Source: a virus
DNA: 53,900 bases
Strand: one strand, 5' to 3'
IMG/VR virus record: IMGVR_UViG_3300031841_001674
Coordinates: 1-53,900 of that record
The position numbers were made by a program, and so were the translations under genes. Below are positions 31,141 through 40,900 of the stretch, piece after piece. The stretch's first letter is position 1. The number at the start of each line of letters is the position of its first letter. The notes under the pieces are model-generated. The model saw only the letters and a program-made list of their open reading frames with translations, searched no databases and had not been told where the DNA came from.

Positions 31141-33276
31141 TTAATCAACTCTCACATATAGCGTATAAGTTTCAATCGTCTCCGGAGTATTAGTTAGTGT
31201 CGCACCAGTGTATTGCCCAGTGTATTGAGCAGTATAGTTTCCAGTGAAGTTCGCAGTATAAGTTCTTGATCCAGCAAATCCTCGTATGCCCAAAAATGTT
31301 CCTGGTGTGAGGTAGTTAGAGCTTGCATAGTTTCTAGATCCACCAAAGGATCTGGTACCACCAAATGTTCGAATACCTGTGAAGTTAGCATTCGCAAAAC
31401 CAGCAAAGGTGCCAGGGACTGGACTGGTGAAAGTACCAGATCTCGCACCAGAATAGTTTGCGGGAGTTACACCTAGGAAAGCAGCATTTGATGCAAAGTT
31501 TCCTGCCCTCACTCCAGAATAGTTTGCTGGTGTTACTCCGAGGAAGTTATTATTGCTCGCAAAACTTCCTGGTCTCACACCAGTATAGTTCGCTGGAGTG
31601 GTTCCCAAGAAGTTAAAGTTCGCGGCGAAGTATGCGTTTCTTGTGCCGAGATAAGATGATGTTCTACTGCCAAGATAGTTTCTTACCCCAAGATACCCAC
31701 GAGGACCGACATAGTTTCTGGTGCCAGCAAACTGCCAAGTTCTCGATCCAGCGAATAATCGCCAACCGTTAAAGTTCTTCGGTCCTTGGAACCAGCGCAA
31801 TCCAGTAAAGGGGAGTGGTTCAAAAGGTTGGAAACGAGTGAATACCCTTGCCCCTTGATAACCGCCAACACCCAAGAACGACTGATAAACGCCAAAGTTT
31901 GCTGGCATTGGACCATTGAAGTTTGCAGATCCACCAAATGTTTGTTGCGCTCCTTCGAAGTAAACGGATCTCGCAAAGTTTGCAGGGGTGGTGACAGAGA
32001 AATAAGCACTTCTTGGACCCAAGAAACTTCTTGGTCCAACATAATATGTTGGCGTAACACCTCCAAATGCAGCAGATCTCGTACCAGCAAAACTTCTGGG
32101 TCCAACGTAATATGTTGGAGTTGTTCCTAGGAAGTTTGCTGCTCTTGTACCAGCAAAACTTCTTGGTCCAGTATAGTTTGCTGGGGTGGTGCCAAGGAAG
32201 TTAAATGCACGGTTTCCTACATAAGAACCTGTTCTTACACCAGCATAGTTTGCTGGTCTCGTTCCCGCAAAAACTGCTGGAGAAGTAAAATTGGCAGGAC
32301 TTGTATAGTTACCAGCATAGTTTCTCGAACCACCAAATGCTCGCACTCCAGTAAAATTGGCAGGAGAAGTATAAGTGGCAGCGTAGTTCCTAGTACCAGA
32401 ATATTGAACATTAGAATATCCAGTGTACTGACCTGCGTATTGTTGGTCCGCAGTAGTATAACGAGTGTCTACAGCTGTACCACGTGCTTCCCAAGTTCCT
32501 GTTCTCGTAGGTGCGCCCTGTGCCGATGAGCGTAGTTCGTATGTACCGACTTCTCCATGCCTAAAATATTTTCCTGCTATCTGTCCAAAGGTAAGCGACA
32601 TCTCTGAATCAGTCATCGCTTCTAAACCACCATCATATGACGCTAGAGGATAGGAACCATACTGTGTTCGTTTGACGTGCATCGCATTACATTTAGCAGG
32701 AGCAGTAATAGTCTGTCTCTGCCAAATACTATACTGAGTTACATTGCCATCTGTAGTTGTATCAGTAAAAACATTAGAAAGAGTGGCAGACCAGTCTCCG
32801 CTCGGAGCAGAGGCAGCAAGTCTTTGCGATCCAGGATATTCATTTGACTGTATAATTGACATGAGCGATTGCCCGATGCCATCCATAGCATCAGAATCCA
32901 TATCAAATATGTTACCGTCCGACTCATAAACAGGACGACGAAACAATCCCGTACTCTGGTCGTCCAGTTTTACTGCTCCGGAAGCACTATCACCCTTTAA
33001 TTGATAGAGAGTAGTTGTGGTCGATCCAATAGAAAGTGAAGATCCTGGGTGTGTTCCTACTGCTTCGTTATAGAAAGTGTCAGTGTATGAACCAATGGCA
33101 GAATCTCTATGCGCGATTGTAATAGATGATTTAATAGCAGTGGGACCAAGAGTCCCTCTTTCAGCAAAGCGCAATCCCGCCTGATACGCGAGATAGTTCT
33201 CATTGGTAGAAGTCGCCCTTTGCAAATTGCCAGACGCATCTTTTTGAATAATTGGTAATTTGTAAGGTTTCGCCAT
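31141..33276 (-). CDS. Aromatic/Gly-repeat fibre protein, 711 aa (paralog of 34594-36546)
   Basis: The N-terminal 280 residues are a globular part with D-T-F-Y, G-T-H-P-G-S-S-L-S and T-T-T-T-L-Y-Q, then Y-E-L-R-S-S-A-Q-G-A-P-T and T-W-E-A-R-G-T-A-V-D-T. From about residue 290 it is an array of 7-9-residue units of the type [Y/F]-x-G-x-R or F-L-G-T-T-P-A-N-Y, ending with Q-Y-T-G-Q-Y-T-G and E-T-Y-T-L-Y-V-R. The 650-residue protein two genes upstream shares both the N-terminal block and the closing motif, so they are paralogs. Tyr/Thr/Gly repeats of this type are seen in tail-fibre proteins of marine T4-like phages. A canonical late box precedes it. Confidence 0.8.
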   Translation of the reverse strand: MAKPYKLPIIQKDASGNLQRATSTNENYLAYQAGLRFAERGTLGPTAIKSSITIAHRDSAIGSYTDTFYNEAVGTHPGSSLSIGSTTTTLYQLKGDSASGAVKLDDQSTGLFRRPVYESDGNIFDMDSDAMDGIGQSLMSIIQSNEYPGSQRLAASAPSGDWSATLSNVFTDTTTDGNVTQYSIWQRQTITAPAKCNAMHVKRTQYGSYPLASYDGGLEAMTDSEMSLTFGQIAGKYFRHGEVGTYELRSSAQGAPTRTGTWEARGTAVDTRYTTADQQYAGQYTGYSNVQYSGTRNYAATYTSPANFTGVRAFGGSRNYAGNYTSPANFTSPAVFAGTRPANYAGVRTGSYVGNRAFNFLGTTPANYTGPRSFAGTRAANFLGTTPTYYVGPRSFAGTRSAAFGGVTPTYYVGPRSFLGPRSAYFSVTTPANFARSVYFEGAQQTFGGSANFNGPMPANFGVYQSFLGVGGYQGARVFTRFQPFEPLPFTGLRWFQGPKNFNGWRLFAGSRTWQFAGTRNYVGPRGYLGVRNYLGSRTSSYLGTRNAYFAANFNFLGTTPANYTGVRPGSFASNNNFLGVTPANYSGVRAGNFASNAAFLGVTPANYSGARSGTFTSPVPGTFAGFANANFTGIRTFGGTRSFGGSRNYASSNYLTPGTFLGIRGFAGSRTYTANFTGNYTAQYTGQYTGATLTNTPETIETYTLYVRVD

Positions 33277-33308
33277 GACTATCTGCTATGCCGATGAATT
33301 TATTAATC

Positions 33309-33316
33309 TATTTATA
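33309..33316 (-). promoter_or_regulatory. Late promoter box TATAAATA before the 711-aa fibre
   Basis: Exact late consensus on the minus strand, 15 bases past the glycosyltransferase stop codon and 33 bases before the fibre ATG. Confidence 0.75.
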
Positions 33317-33330
33317 CGTTTAGCAACTGC

Positions 33331-34113
33331 TTATGGTTTGCCTTCAAAATGATCCCCAACCTGAATCGCTGTTATTTCAGATAGATTTCTAGTAGCAGTA
33401 TATGATTTATGATATAAAACTGTATTTTCTGGCATAGGCACTTCCCTATGCAACAAAGACCAATAGTTCCAACGATAGTTGTCTTCAAAAACACCAATCT
33501 TCAAGTCTTTATACTTCTCAACTTTTTCTGTTAACCACCAAAGAGTAAACTGATCCCAATGCCTTAAATGGTATGGGTAAGTTTCTTTATCATAGTTCCC
33601 CTCTTCATCGGTCGGCCACCAATGACCTGCTCTTTGCTGCACATAAATGTCATACCATTCTTGCATAAATTCCATGACTAGAGGGTTGCTGCTATCATAC
33701 AAACAAACGCCACCGCAAAGAGTAAACTTACCGCCAGGAAAATCTATGTCTCTAAAGATATGATAACACTCTTCTCTTAAGTCAGTGAATACCATATCAT
33801 TATCGCCGAGTTCATCAAACACCAAGGCGATGTCTTCATGCAAACATTCCATATCTGCGTCAATATAGAAAGTTTTATCGAATGGACTTTGAGCCATGCC
33901 CCAAAGTTTCGCTCTGTAGTTGTCGTCGCAGAAAATTATATGATCAGCAATCTTTTCCCGACCATCACAAAACCGTTCTTCGGTTACAAAGCAGACTTTT
34001 GCCTCGGGGTGATAGTCCTTTATCTGCTCTATAAGATTTAATGCCCAAGCATAGTAGACATCTTCTTTAGAGGCAACAATCAAGTATCCGTTATTTTGAC
34101 TCTGCTGCTTCAT
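33331..34113 (-). CDS. GT-A (GT8-like) glycosyltransferase
   Basis: A 260-residue enzyme with a Rossmann-type N-terminal half (Y-L-I-V-A-S, V-C-F-V-T), the metal-binding D85-A-D87 in F-Y-I-D-A-D-M-E-C, and G-G-V-C-L-Y and R-H-W-D-Q-F sites further on. This is a GT8-like retaining fold that moves a sugar from a nucleotide-sugar donor. It differs from the TET-associated enzyme at 1556. It sits between the two Tyr/Thr/Gly-repeat fibre genes, overlapping the 159-residue gene by 23 bases, so glycosylation of fibre repeats or host receptor glycan is the likely role (inference). Confidence 0.8.
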   Translation of the reverse strand: MKQQSQNNGYLIVASKEDVYYAWALNLIEQIKDYHPEAKVCFVTEERFCDGREKIADHIIFCDDNYRAKLWGMAQSPFDKTFYIDADMECLHEDIALVFDELGDNDMVFTDLREECYHIFRDIDFPGGKFTLCGGVCLYDSSNPLVMEFMQEWYDIYVQQRAGHWWPTDEEGNYDKETYPYHLRHWDQFTLWWLTEKVEKYKDLKIGVFEDNYRWNYWSLLHREVPMPENTVLYHKSYTATRNLSEITAIQVGDHFEGKP

Positions 34114-34567
34114 TAGTTACAAATCCAATACCAAGTTCTTCCATCATGATTAGTTGAGCGTACAAGTTGAGTTCTACAAGATTCTTAGAACGTCGCAGTT
34201 TGCTCTTTAAAGTTTTATTGGAAGTGTTTTTGATTTGATCGATTTCTAGGATTTTGATCTTGGCGTCAAACAGTTTTTCTAACTCTCTCGCCTGCTCTTC
34301 TGCCTTCTTCCTTTGCTCGTCGATTTCCTTTTCTTTGGATTTGCGTTCTTGACGTTCTTTGGTGTTCTCGTCAATTTTTTCCTCACCAATCTGTTCTAAC
34401 AATTCGGTGAAGTCGGGATTTAAATCCCCATTAATGTCAAACTTCCGGACAGTAACGACTTGAGAGATTTCTCTGTTATTTTCGTCAGTAATTAAAAGAA
34501 TGGCTTCTGCCATTTCTTTTTCTTCATTGTGCCAAAAGGCATTGTCCATCCACTTTCTGGTCGCCAT
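34091..34567 (-). CDS. Conserved-type coiled-coil protein, about 158 aa
   Basis: Starts M-A-T-R-K-W-M-D-N-A-F-W, then A-E-A-I-L-L-I-T-D-E-N-N and an N-P-D-F-T-E-L-L segment, followed by a long Glu/Lys/Arg coiled coil (residues 65-110) and a helical end. A small protein with this M-A-T-R-K opening accompanies tail-fibre genes in other marine T4-like phages as far as I recall. The second of two adjacent ATGs (34567) has AGGAG at six bases and is preferred. It could be a fibre-assembly chaperone, because of coiled coil and position; unproven. Confidence 0.65.
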   Translation of the reverse strand: MATRKWMDNAFWHNEEKEMAEAILLITDENNREISQVVTVRKFDINGDLNPDFTELLEQIGEEKIDENTKERQERKSKEKEIDEQRKKAEEQARELEKLFDAKIKILEIDQIKNTSNKTLKSKLRRSKNLVELNLYAQLIMMEELGIGFVTNEAAESK

Positions 34568-34593
34568 CATAAACTCCTATGATATAAAATAAT

Positions 34594-36546
34594 TTAAGTT
34601 GCTGACACCCTTGTATATAGTGTATATGTTTCCACATCTACTGGCACTGCCACCAGAGTTTCGCCAGCATATTGATTACCAAACTGTCTCGTATAGTATC
34701 TAGTGTATTGTCCAGTGTACTGCCCTGCATAATAACCAGTGTATGTTGCTGATCTTGTTCCGGTGAAGTTGATACTAGAAGGACCCAAGTACTGATCAGC
34801 ATAGTTTCGGTTGCCAGTATAGTTTGCTGCGAAGTTTCTGACTCCTAAGAAGTTAACAGGTGCACTTGTATATTGTCCTGCATAGTTTCTTGAACCAGCA
34901 AACTGCCTAGTGCCAGCAAACTGTCTAGTTCCTGGGAAGTTTGCTGCTCTAGTTCCTAAGAAAGCACGAACCCCAGAATATGCAATATAGTTAGTGGATG
35001 CGAAATAATTATTTCCTAGGAAGTTAGCAGGTGTTGCTCTGACTCCAGAATAAGTTGGGAATCCAGTAAAAGTTGCAGGAGCAGGTCCCAAGAAATTCGT
35101 AACAGGTCCAGAGAAGTTTTCAGATACCGCAACAAAGTTATTCGTTGGTCCTGGTCTCACCCCTGAAAAGAAATTCGGAAAACCTGCTTCAAAAGGTGCG
35201 GTGTTGCCTAATCTTTGACCAGTGTAAAATGCTGGTCCAACAAAGGTGCCAGGAGTAGGCGCACCAAAGGTTGTATAACTGCGTATTCCAGAATAAGAGC
35301 GAGTTCCTGCGAAGTTTGCTTGCCTAACACCCACATAGGATGATGCAATATTAGCAGTGAAGGTTCCTGGAGCAGGTCTAGTTCCTAGGAAGTTTCTAGA
35401 ACCAAGGTAAGAGGATGTTCCGAAAGCAGTAAAGGTCATTGGAACATAATCTGTTGCTGGTCTCACGCCCAAGAAGTTAGTCAAGGCAGAAGTAAACTGT
35501 GTTGTGGCGCTTGTGTATTGCCCAGCATAGTTCCTTGACCCCGCAAACTGACGAGTTCCCGCAAAGTTTACAGGATTTGCTCTAACGCCAGCAAAGGATT
35601 CAGATTTAGTTCGTGATCCACTAAAAAGAACTTGCCTTACACCGAGGAAAGTTGCGGGAGGATTTTCATACCTTAATCTTGTGTATTGCCCAGTGTACTG
35701 TCCACTGTACTGAGTAGCGAACTGTCCAGTATACTGAGTTCCAGCATATTGCAGAATCTGTGTGGTGTTCTTTGTATCAACAGCAGTTCCTCTTGCTTCC
35801 CAAGTTCCGGAAGCAGTTGGAGCACCTTGCGCTGAAGAGCGCAGTTCGTATTCACCAACTCCGTTCGTATAGTACCCATAACGAATCATACCGTTACCGA
35901 TTTCACCAACTTCTGATGCCGACAACTCCTGAAAATCAAAATCGTTTATTCGTTTAATTGGATAATATACTTCTGAGTCAACATTGATTGTGAATTTGCG
36001 CCAAATATGATAATCAGTTGTCCCGTCAGTTTTAGTATCACTGAAGCAAGTATCAATCCATTTTTCGTATTCTGCTGATGGTTGAGTAGAGGACAACCTG
36101 AAAGTTCCAACTCTTTCTTCAGAATGGACAATTTCGTTTACTCTGAGAGCAAGAAGTTCATAACTCGCAGAATCCATAGGGTGTAATCCACCGTCTGAAT
36201 CTACAACAATCATGTTCTCAACTACGCCATCAAATGGCACCTCATAAACTGAGTCCAACATCTGATACAATGTTGTAGTGGTAGTTGATGGTGCGGAAAT
36301 GGACGTTCCTGGGTGCGTTCCGATTGGATCAGTGTAGAACGTATCGGTAAAAGTACCAATAGCAGAATCTTCAGCAGTATTCGTTAAGGTAATAGCACCG
36401 GAATATCGTTTACCTACTGAATCGAATGCACCGACAAGTGCAAGACCACCTTCGTTGGCGAAGAGTTCTTCTTCCAACAAGGTCATTTGTTTAAGATCGC
36501 CGCTTGAGTTTAGGATCTTTATCGGTATGCTATTCCAAGCAGACAT
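34594..36546 (-). CDS. Aromatic/Gly-repeat fibre protein, 650 aa
   Basis: The N-terminus has a short anchor (residues 1-40) and the same globular block as the 711-residue paralog: D-T-F-Y-T-D, I-G-T-H-P-G-T-S-I-S, Y-E-L-R-S-S-A-Q-G-A-P-T and T-W-E-A-R-G-T-A-V-D-T. From about residue 255 follow repeats such as Q-Y-T-G-Q-Y, N-F-L-G-V-R, F-A-G-T-R-Q, S-R-N-Y-A-G-Q-Y. The end is Y-Y-A-G-Q-Y-T-G-Q-Y and E-T-Y-T-L-Y-T-R, near that of the paralog. AAAGGAT lies before the ATG. Probably a long or side tail fibre. The anchors differ from the paralog, so the two may sit at different places or be alternative adhesins. Confidence 0.8.
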   Translation of the reverse strand: MSAWNSIPIKILNSSGDLKQMTLLEEELFANEGGLALVGAFDSVGKRYSGAITLTNTAEDSAIGTFTDTFYTDPIGTHPGTSISAPSTTTTTLYQMLDSVYEVPFDGVVENMIVVDSDGGLHPMDSASYELLALRVNEIVHSEERVGTFRLSSTQPSAEYEKWIDTCFSDTKTDGTTDYHIWRKFTINVDSEVYYPIKRINDFDFQELSASEVGEIGNGMIRYGYYTNGVGEYELRSSAQGAPTASGTWEARGTAVDTKNTTQILQYAGTQYTGQFATQYSGQYTGQYTRLRYENPPATFLGVRQVLFSGSRTKSESFAGVRANPVNFAGTRQFAGSRNYAGQYTSATTQFTSALTNFLGVRPATDYVPMTFTAFGTSSYLGSRNFLGTRPAPGTFTANIASSYVGVRQANFAGTRSYSGIRSYTTFGAPTPGTFVGPAFYTGQRLGNTAPFEAGFPNFFSGVRPGPTNNFVAVSENFSGPVTNFLGPAPATFTGFPTYSGVRATPANFLGNNYFASTNYIAYSGVRAFLGTRAANFPGTRQFAGTRQFAGSRNYAGQYTSAPVNFLGVRNFAANYTGNRNYADQYLGPSSINFTGTRSATYTGYYAGQYTGQYTRYYTRQFGNQYAGETLVAVPVDVETYTLYTRVSAT

Positions 36547-36563
36547 ACTGTATTATCCTTTCT

Positions 36564-37718
36564 TTAAGCGTTCAACAATGTGCCATTGCGATCATAAACG
36601 TTCGGGACTCTGGCGTTGACTTCGGCAAGTGCTCCGTGGACAGTTTTAGCAGTTGTATGCGGAGTGGCATCACCAGAGGCAGGCATTTCTATTGCTCGAG
36701 AGAAAACGATATCTGCGCTGTCAGTTCTCCACACTTCCTGTGAAGCAGAATAAAGTCCAGTGTAGAAAATTATGTCGCCGGAATTATTAACAATACTGGC
36801 AAACTCAGAACCTTCTACAGAATCAGTTTGAAAGTGAATATGCCCATTACCAGAAGCAAGGCGCACATCCGAGTCAGCATCAAGAGTAACACCACCAACA
36901 GCGGTAGTAATCATGAGAGTGCGAGCAACTTCCATTCGAGTTTCTGCTGGCGCGAGGTTCCAACTGATAACCTGATCGCTGTCTCTATAGAAGTAAATAT
37001 TACCGTCATAGGTGTCTAGTGTCATATCGCCTGTAACATCAATATGGTATCCACCAGTTACTTCTAGTTTATTATCTGGACCAAAGGTGTACTCGTATCT
37101 TGTATTGCTACCTCGCATGAAGGTAATACCAGAAGCAGAATCTGCTACTTGCAGAGTCAACTGACCATCAGTTGAAATGGTGTAGTCGCCAGTTACAGAA
37201 TCTATGTTACTGGTTCCCATCGTACGATTGAATCGAGTGACGCCGCCATCTTTATGGACGATGACCCCACCATCAGCATCTAAGGTAATGTTATTTTGAA
37301 CATCGAATGAAAGATCGCCTGTTACTGTGTGCGTTTCATCGCCAACAGTGATTACGGCGAGAGCGGAGTCAGTGGTAATCTTACCTGCGTTAGCATCAAA
37401 TACTGCTTCGATTTCATTAATGGCGTCAACAATCACCTTCGCTTCGGTGTCCAAGTCAGCACCACTACCGCCACCAGCACCGTGCAAGTCGCTGTCAAGT
37501 TCGTTGAGAGCGTCTACAAGGGTGTTCGCGGTAAAGTCGGTCAAACCCCTTACCTTACCCAAATTGCCTGATGTTTCTGGTCCAATAGCGGAATCCAGAT
37601 ACTTCATATCTGAGTCAACAATATCACCGAAATGATTAAGGTCAGTGATTAGTTGTTGAAAGGTATCCGTCGTCTGAAATAGAGGATGGTCGCTGTCATG
37701 AAACATGTTATTCGACAT
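36564..37718 (-). CDS. Tail-fibre-like structural protein, 384 aa
   Basis: An N-terminal helical part (residues 1-95, with L-V-D-A-L-N-E-L-D-S-D and A-K-V-I-V-D-A-I-N-E-I-E), then beta-rich T-G-D-Y-T-I-S, G-Q-L-T-L-Q-V and I-T-L-D-A-D-G-G repeats typical of trimeric fibre shafts. A Gly/Ala linker (G-A-G-G-G-S-G) joins them. The end is V-Y-D-R-N-G-T-L-L-N-A, the same tag as in the 257-residue protein near gp13. GAGAAG precedes the ATG. It follows the 76-residue coiled-coil gene by one base. No receptor-binding head is recognised. Confidence 0.75.
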   Translation of the reverse strand: MSNNMFHDSDHPLFQTTDTFQQLITDLNHFGDIVDSDMKYLDSAIGPETSGNLGKVRGLTDFTANTLVDALNELDSDLHGAGGGSGADLDTEAKVIVDAINEIEAVFDANAGKITTDSALAVITVGDETHTVTGDLSFDVQNNITLDADGGVIVHKDGGVTRFNRTMGTSNIDSVTGDYTISTDGQLTLQVADSASGITFMRGSNTRYEYTFGPDNKLEVTGGYHIDVTGDMTLDTYDGNIYFYRDSDQVISWNLAPAETRMEVARTLMITTAVGGVTLDADSDVRLASGNGHIHFQTDSVEGSEFASIVNNSGDIIFYTGLYSASQEVWRTDSADIVFSRAIEMPASGDATPHTTAKTVHGALAEVNARVPNVYDRNGTLLNA

Positions 37719-37719
37719 T

Positions 37720-37950
37720 TTAGTGCTTCTCTATCATTGTTTTTATTAGGTCTTTAAGTTCCGAGAACTCTTTTTTTAAATCAGCGATATCTTCTTGCAT
37801 CGCTTTTTCTTTTTCCCTTTTGGCGATTACACGTTTTTTCATTTCGCGTGCACGCTGTATTTCTTCCTTGTTTGTATTTAGTATTGCGCCAGTAGAGAGG
37901 TCTTTAACTAGACTAGAATGACCCTCAACATGCCTAAGTTCTTTTTTCAT
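37720..37950 (-). CDS. Small coiled-coil protein, 76 aa
   Basis: A highly charged helical protein: K-K-E-L-R-H-V-E-G-H-S-S-L-V-K-D in the first part, N-T-N-K-E-E-I, then a continuous Glu/Lys/Arg coiled coil to the C-terminus. Its start codon shares bases with the stop codon of the DUF4815 protein (TGATG), so it is coupled to it. A small partner next to the large tail protein in other marine T4-like phages is plausible. No catalytic motif; possibly an assembly factor. Confidence 0.65.
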   Translation of the reverse strand: MKKELRHVEGHSSLVKDLSTGAILNTNKEEIQRAREMKKRVIAKREKEKAMQEDIADLKKEFSELKDLIKTMIEKH

Positions 37951-40900
37951 CAGATCAAAGCAATCGCTTTAATGTCTCGAATGATCGGAACTTGACAACT
38001 ATTCCTGGTTCTCAACACTATTTTTATTTGGAACTGACGGAAGTCAGGAAGGTTGCCATCAATCCCGCCTAGAAGATACCTATACTCGCTATATGTAATC
38101 TCTCCAGGACCCTGAACATACAGGTTCTTAGGAGGATCATTATCTGGGACGACTCGCTCCCAGTCTACAGTATAGATATCCTGATCATCGCCAGTAGTTG
38201 TTCGATAATATAAATCGAAATCTGCTTCTGGCGGTACGTGCAACTTAGCAATAATTCGCAAACCATTTCCTGCCTCAGGGAGGATAATTGGTTTTGTAAT
38301 ATGCTTGGATGGAGTAGTACCAGACAACGGATGAGTTTCAGGCAGGAAGTCTTGTGGAGCATTCCTTACGGTATCAGCACCATCAGAATCCCATGCTTGG
38401 TTGTCAACGATGTAGTTAAGCATGTTTGCTCCGACACCTTGAATATCAATCATCGGAGTCAAATCAGAAACGTAACCAGACGCTTTCACAGATTGCGCTC
38501 TAGGACCGCCAAAGTTGGAAACCTGAGATGTTTGTAACTTAGTGGTAACAACGATTGAAGGTTCTCCATTCAACGCTGTTGGACTCAAAGTTTGATCACT
38601 ATTAGCGAGGTAACGAGGTGTGTCAAAGTATATTGTCTCAAATGGAGTCAATGTAAACATTCCATTACCATTTGTTCCTGGGGTTGACGTATCGTCGATA
38701 TCAAATCTGGTGTCTTGGGTTGGTGTAGAAAGTCCAACCTTACCATGCGAGAATCCGCTAACGAAACTTGCTTGATACTGAATACTGGTTCCTGTGAATT
38801 CTACATCAGAAACATTCCAAGTAAACCTGTCGATATTACAAGCGGAAAGACTGCTTACTGAATCTGCGCCAAACTTACCAGTCGAAGTAAAGGTTGATCC
38901 GTCATTAATGGCAACATAATAACCATTAACATCAGGATCCACAACCACGTTGGCACTGTCCATAATTGAACCGCCAGTAACACCGTTGTAATCAGTTCCT
39001 GATCCTAATCCTCGGATAATAACCTTATCGCCGTCTAGCAAGTTGTGGTACTTGTGCTCAACACGGAAACGAGTTAGGTCGTCCGAATCAACAGATAAAC
39101 TTGTTGCATAATTGTGGTTAACTCTAAAATCTGGTTGATTGTAGAAATTAACAAATCCTTGCTTCTTGAACTTCGCAGTATAGATACGGAATGCCAAATC
39201 TTGATTCTGTTTTGGAGTCCAAGTAGAACCGTTCTGAGACAAGAAGAGAGAACCAGTTGCAGGTTGCTTAGAAACACGCTTATCAGTTCTACCGATTACC
39301 AGATCATATGTTGTTGCTACAAATGCCTCGTATCCATCACAGTCTGACAATAGAACCAGAGCGTATTCTTTACCCGCCTGAATATAAATTGGTTCTTCAA
39401 ACTCAAAAGTTACTGGGTTCGCTAGAATATTATCCAGAGTAGTTTCGTCAGGATCGGTCACATTAGGAATCGCAGCAACCACATCACGCACTTCTTTAGC
39501 GGTCTTATAAACACAGTGCTGCTCGCTTATAGGCGCACGGTTCGGAGTTCCGTTTGTCACATCTCTTATCTGTAACTGTAGTTGAACTTGAGGTTCACTA
39601 GCAGCAGGTGCTCTCCGCATAAACACATCAATCTTGGTGATGAATGCTCCGCTAGTCATGGATGAAGCGACTAGCGAGAAAGTCTGCGCCAATGGATCAT
39701 ATGGAACCCAAACAACTTCGCTTTCTGTCGAGATCGTTTCGCTTTCTAACGTCTCTGCCACTCGATCAATATAATCCTCAGTTCTAACAACGCGAGTGCT
39801 TACAATATCTCTCCTTCTGGTGATTGCACGACCAGCAGCGCGATATCTTGTTTTCGCTCTAGAAAGTGCGTCGCTACTTACGCCAGAAGAAACGTCCAAA
39901 AGTTTTACTTCGCGCGAACCAACTCTAAACTTCCATCCGGCATAGTCATAAACAGCAGGATCTCCTGCGCCGAAACGAGCAACACCTTCTTTAACTTTCT
40001 TCAACCAAGTTTCAAGTTCTTCTTCGTAAGGGAACACTTCAGATTCAGGAACAGGGATGACTGCTGTATTCGGGATGAACAAATCAAAATACAGATTACC
40101 GAATTGGTCTGAAATAAGAACGTTTTCGTTTGAAACATTGAGAGAATTAGGATGCTTCTTCATCCAAGTAGCAACAGGCGCATATTGTTTATTTTGTGCA
40201 CCTGCGTCCAGCAATGTGGTGTAAGAACCTTCGTCCCGACTCAATACCCACTGATCCATCCTAACTCCGTCGAAGTACAACCAGAAACGTGTATCTGGGC
40301 GCAGACCTTCTGCTTTACCGAGCACTCGTCGAGCTCGGATAAATGGAACAGTACTTACATCTATGATCTTATCTTCGTCGAAAGTTTCAATTTGATCGCT
40401 TACTACGCGAGTGCGAACACGCTCAGTAATTCTTTGAGTAACTCGGCGAGTGGTTGTCGTTCTTTCGATTTCTCGCTCGACACGACCTGCCTCATTAATT
40501 CTACGTCCACCCAAATCTCTAGTTGTGGTTCTTGTAGAAACAAAGGTAGCAGTCCAAGTTCTAGGAACATATGCAGATAGATCATTCAACTTAATGTAAA
40601 TGGTTTCGTTGGTAATATTTCTATCAGGCAAGCGATGATTGTCTACCCAGAAATCAGCGGAAGGTCTTAGTTTCAGATTACCTTCACCAGCAAATACGTT
40701 AAATGGGTTGACATTATAGTACCCACGTTCTTCGTATGAGTATGGGGTCATCCATGAAATTACTTCTTGACTTAGAGCGGAATCAAGAACTTCTTGATAG
40801 TCCAGCATCAACATATCGCCCTTTCGGACAATGTTGCTCAAAGAAGGAATAGTAGTTGTGCCTCTTGCTCCGGATACCGAGTCGCCTGAATCGTAGATAA

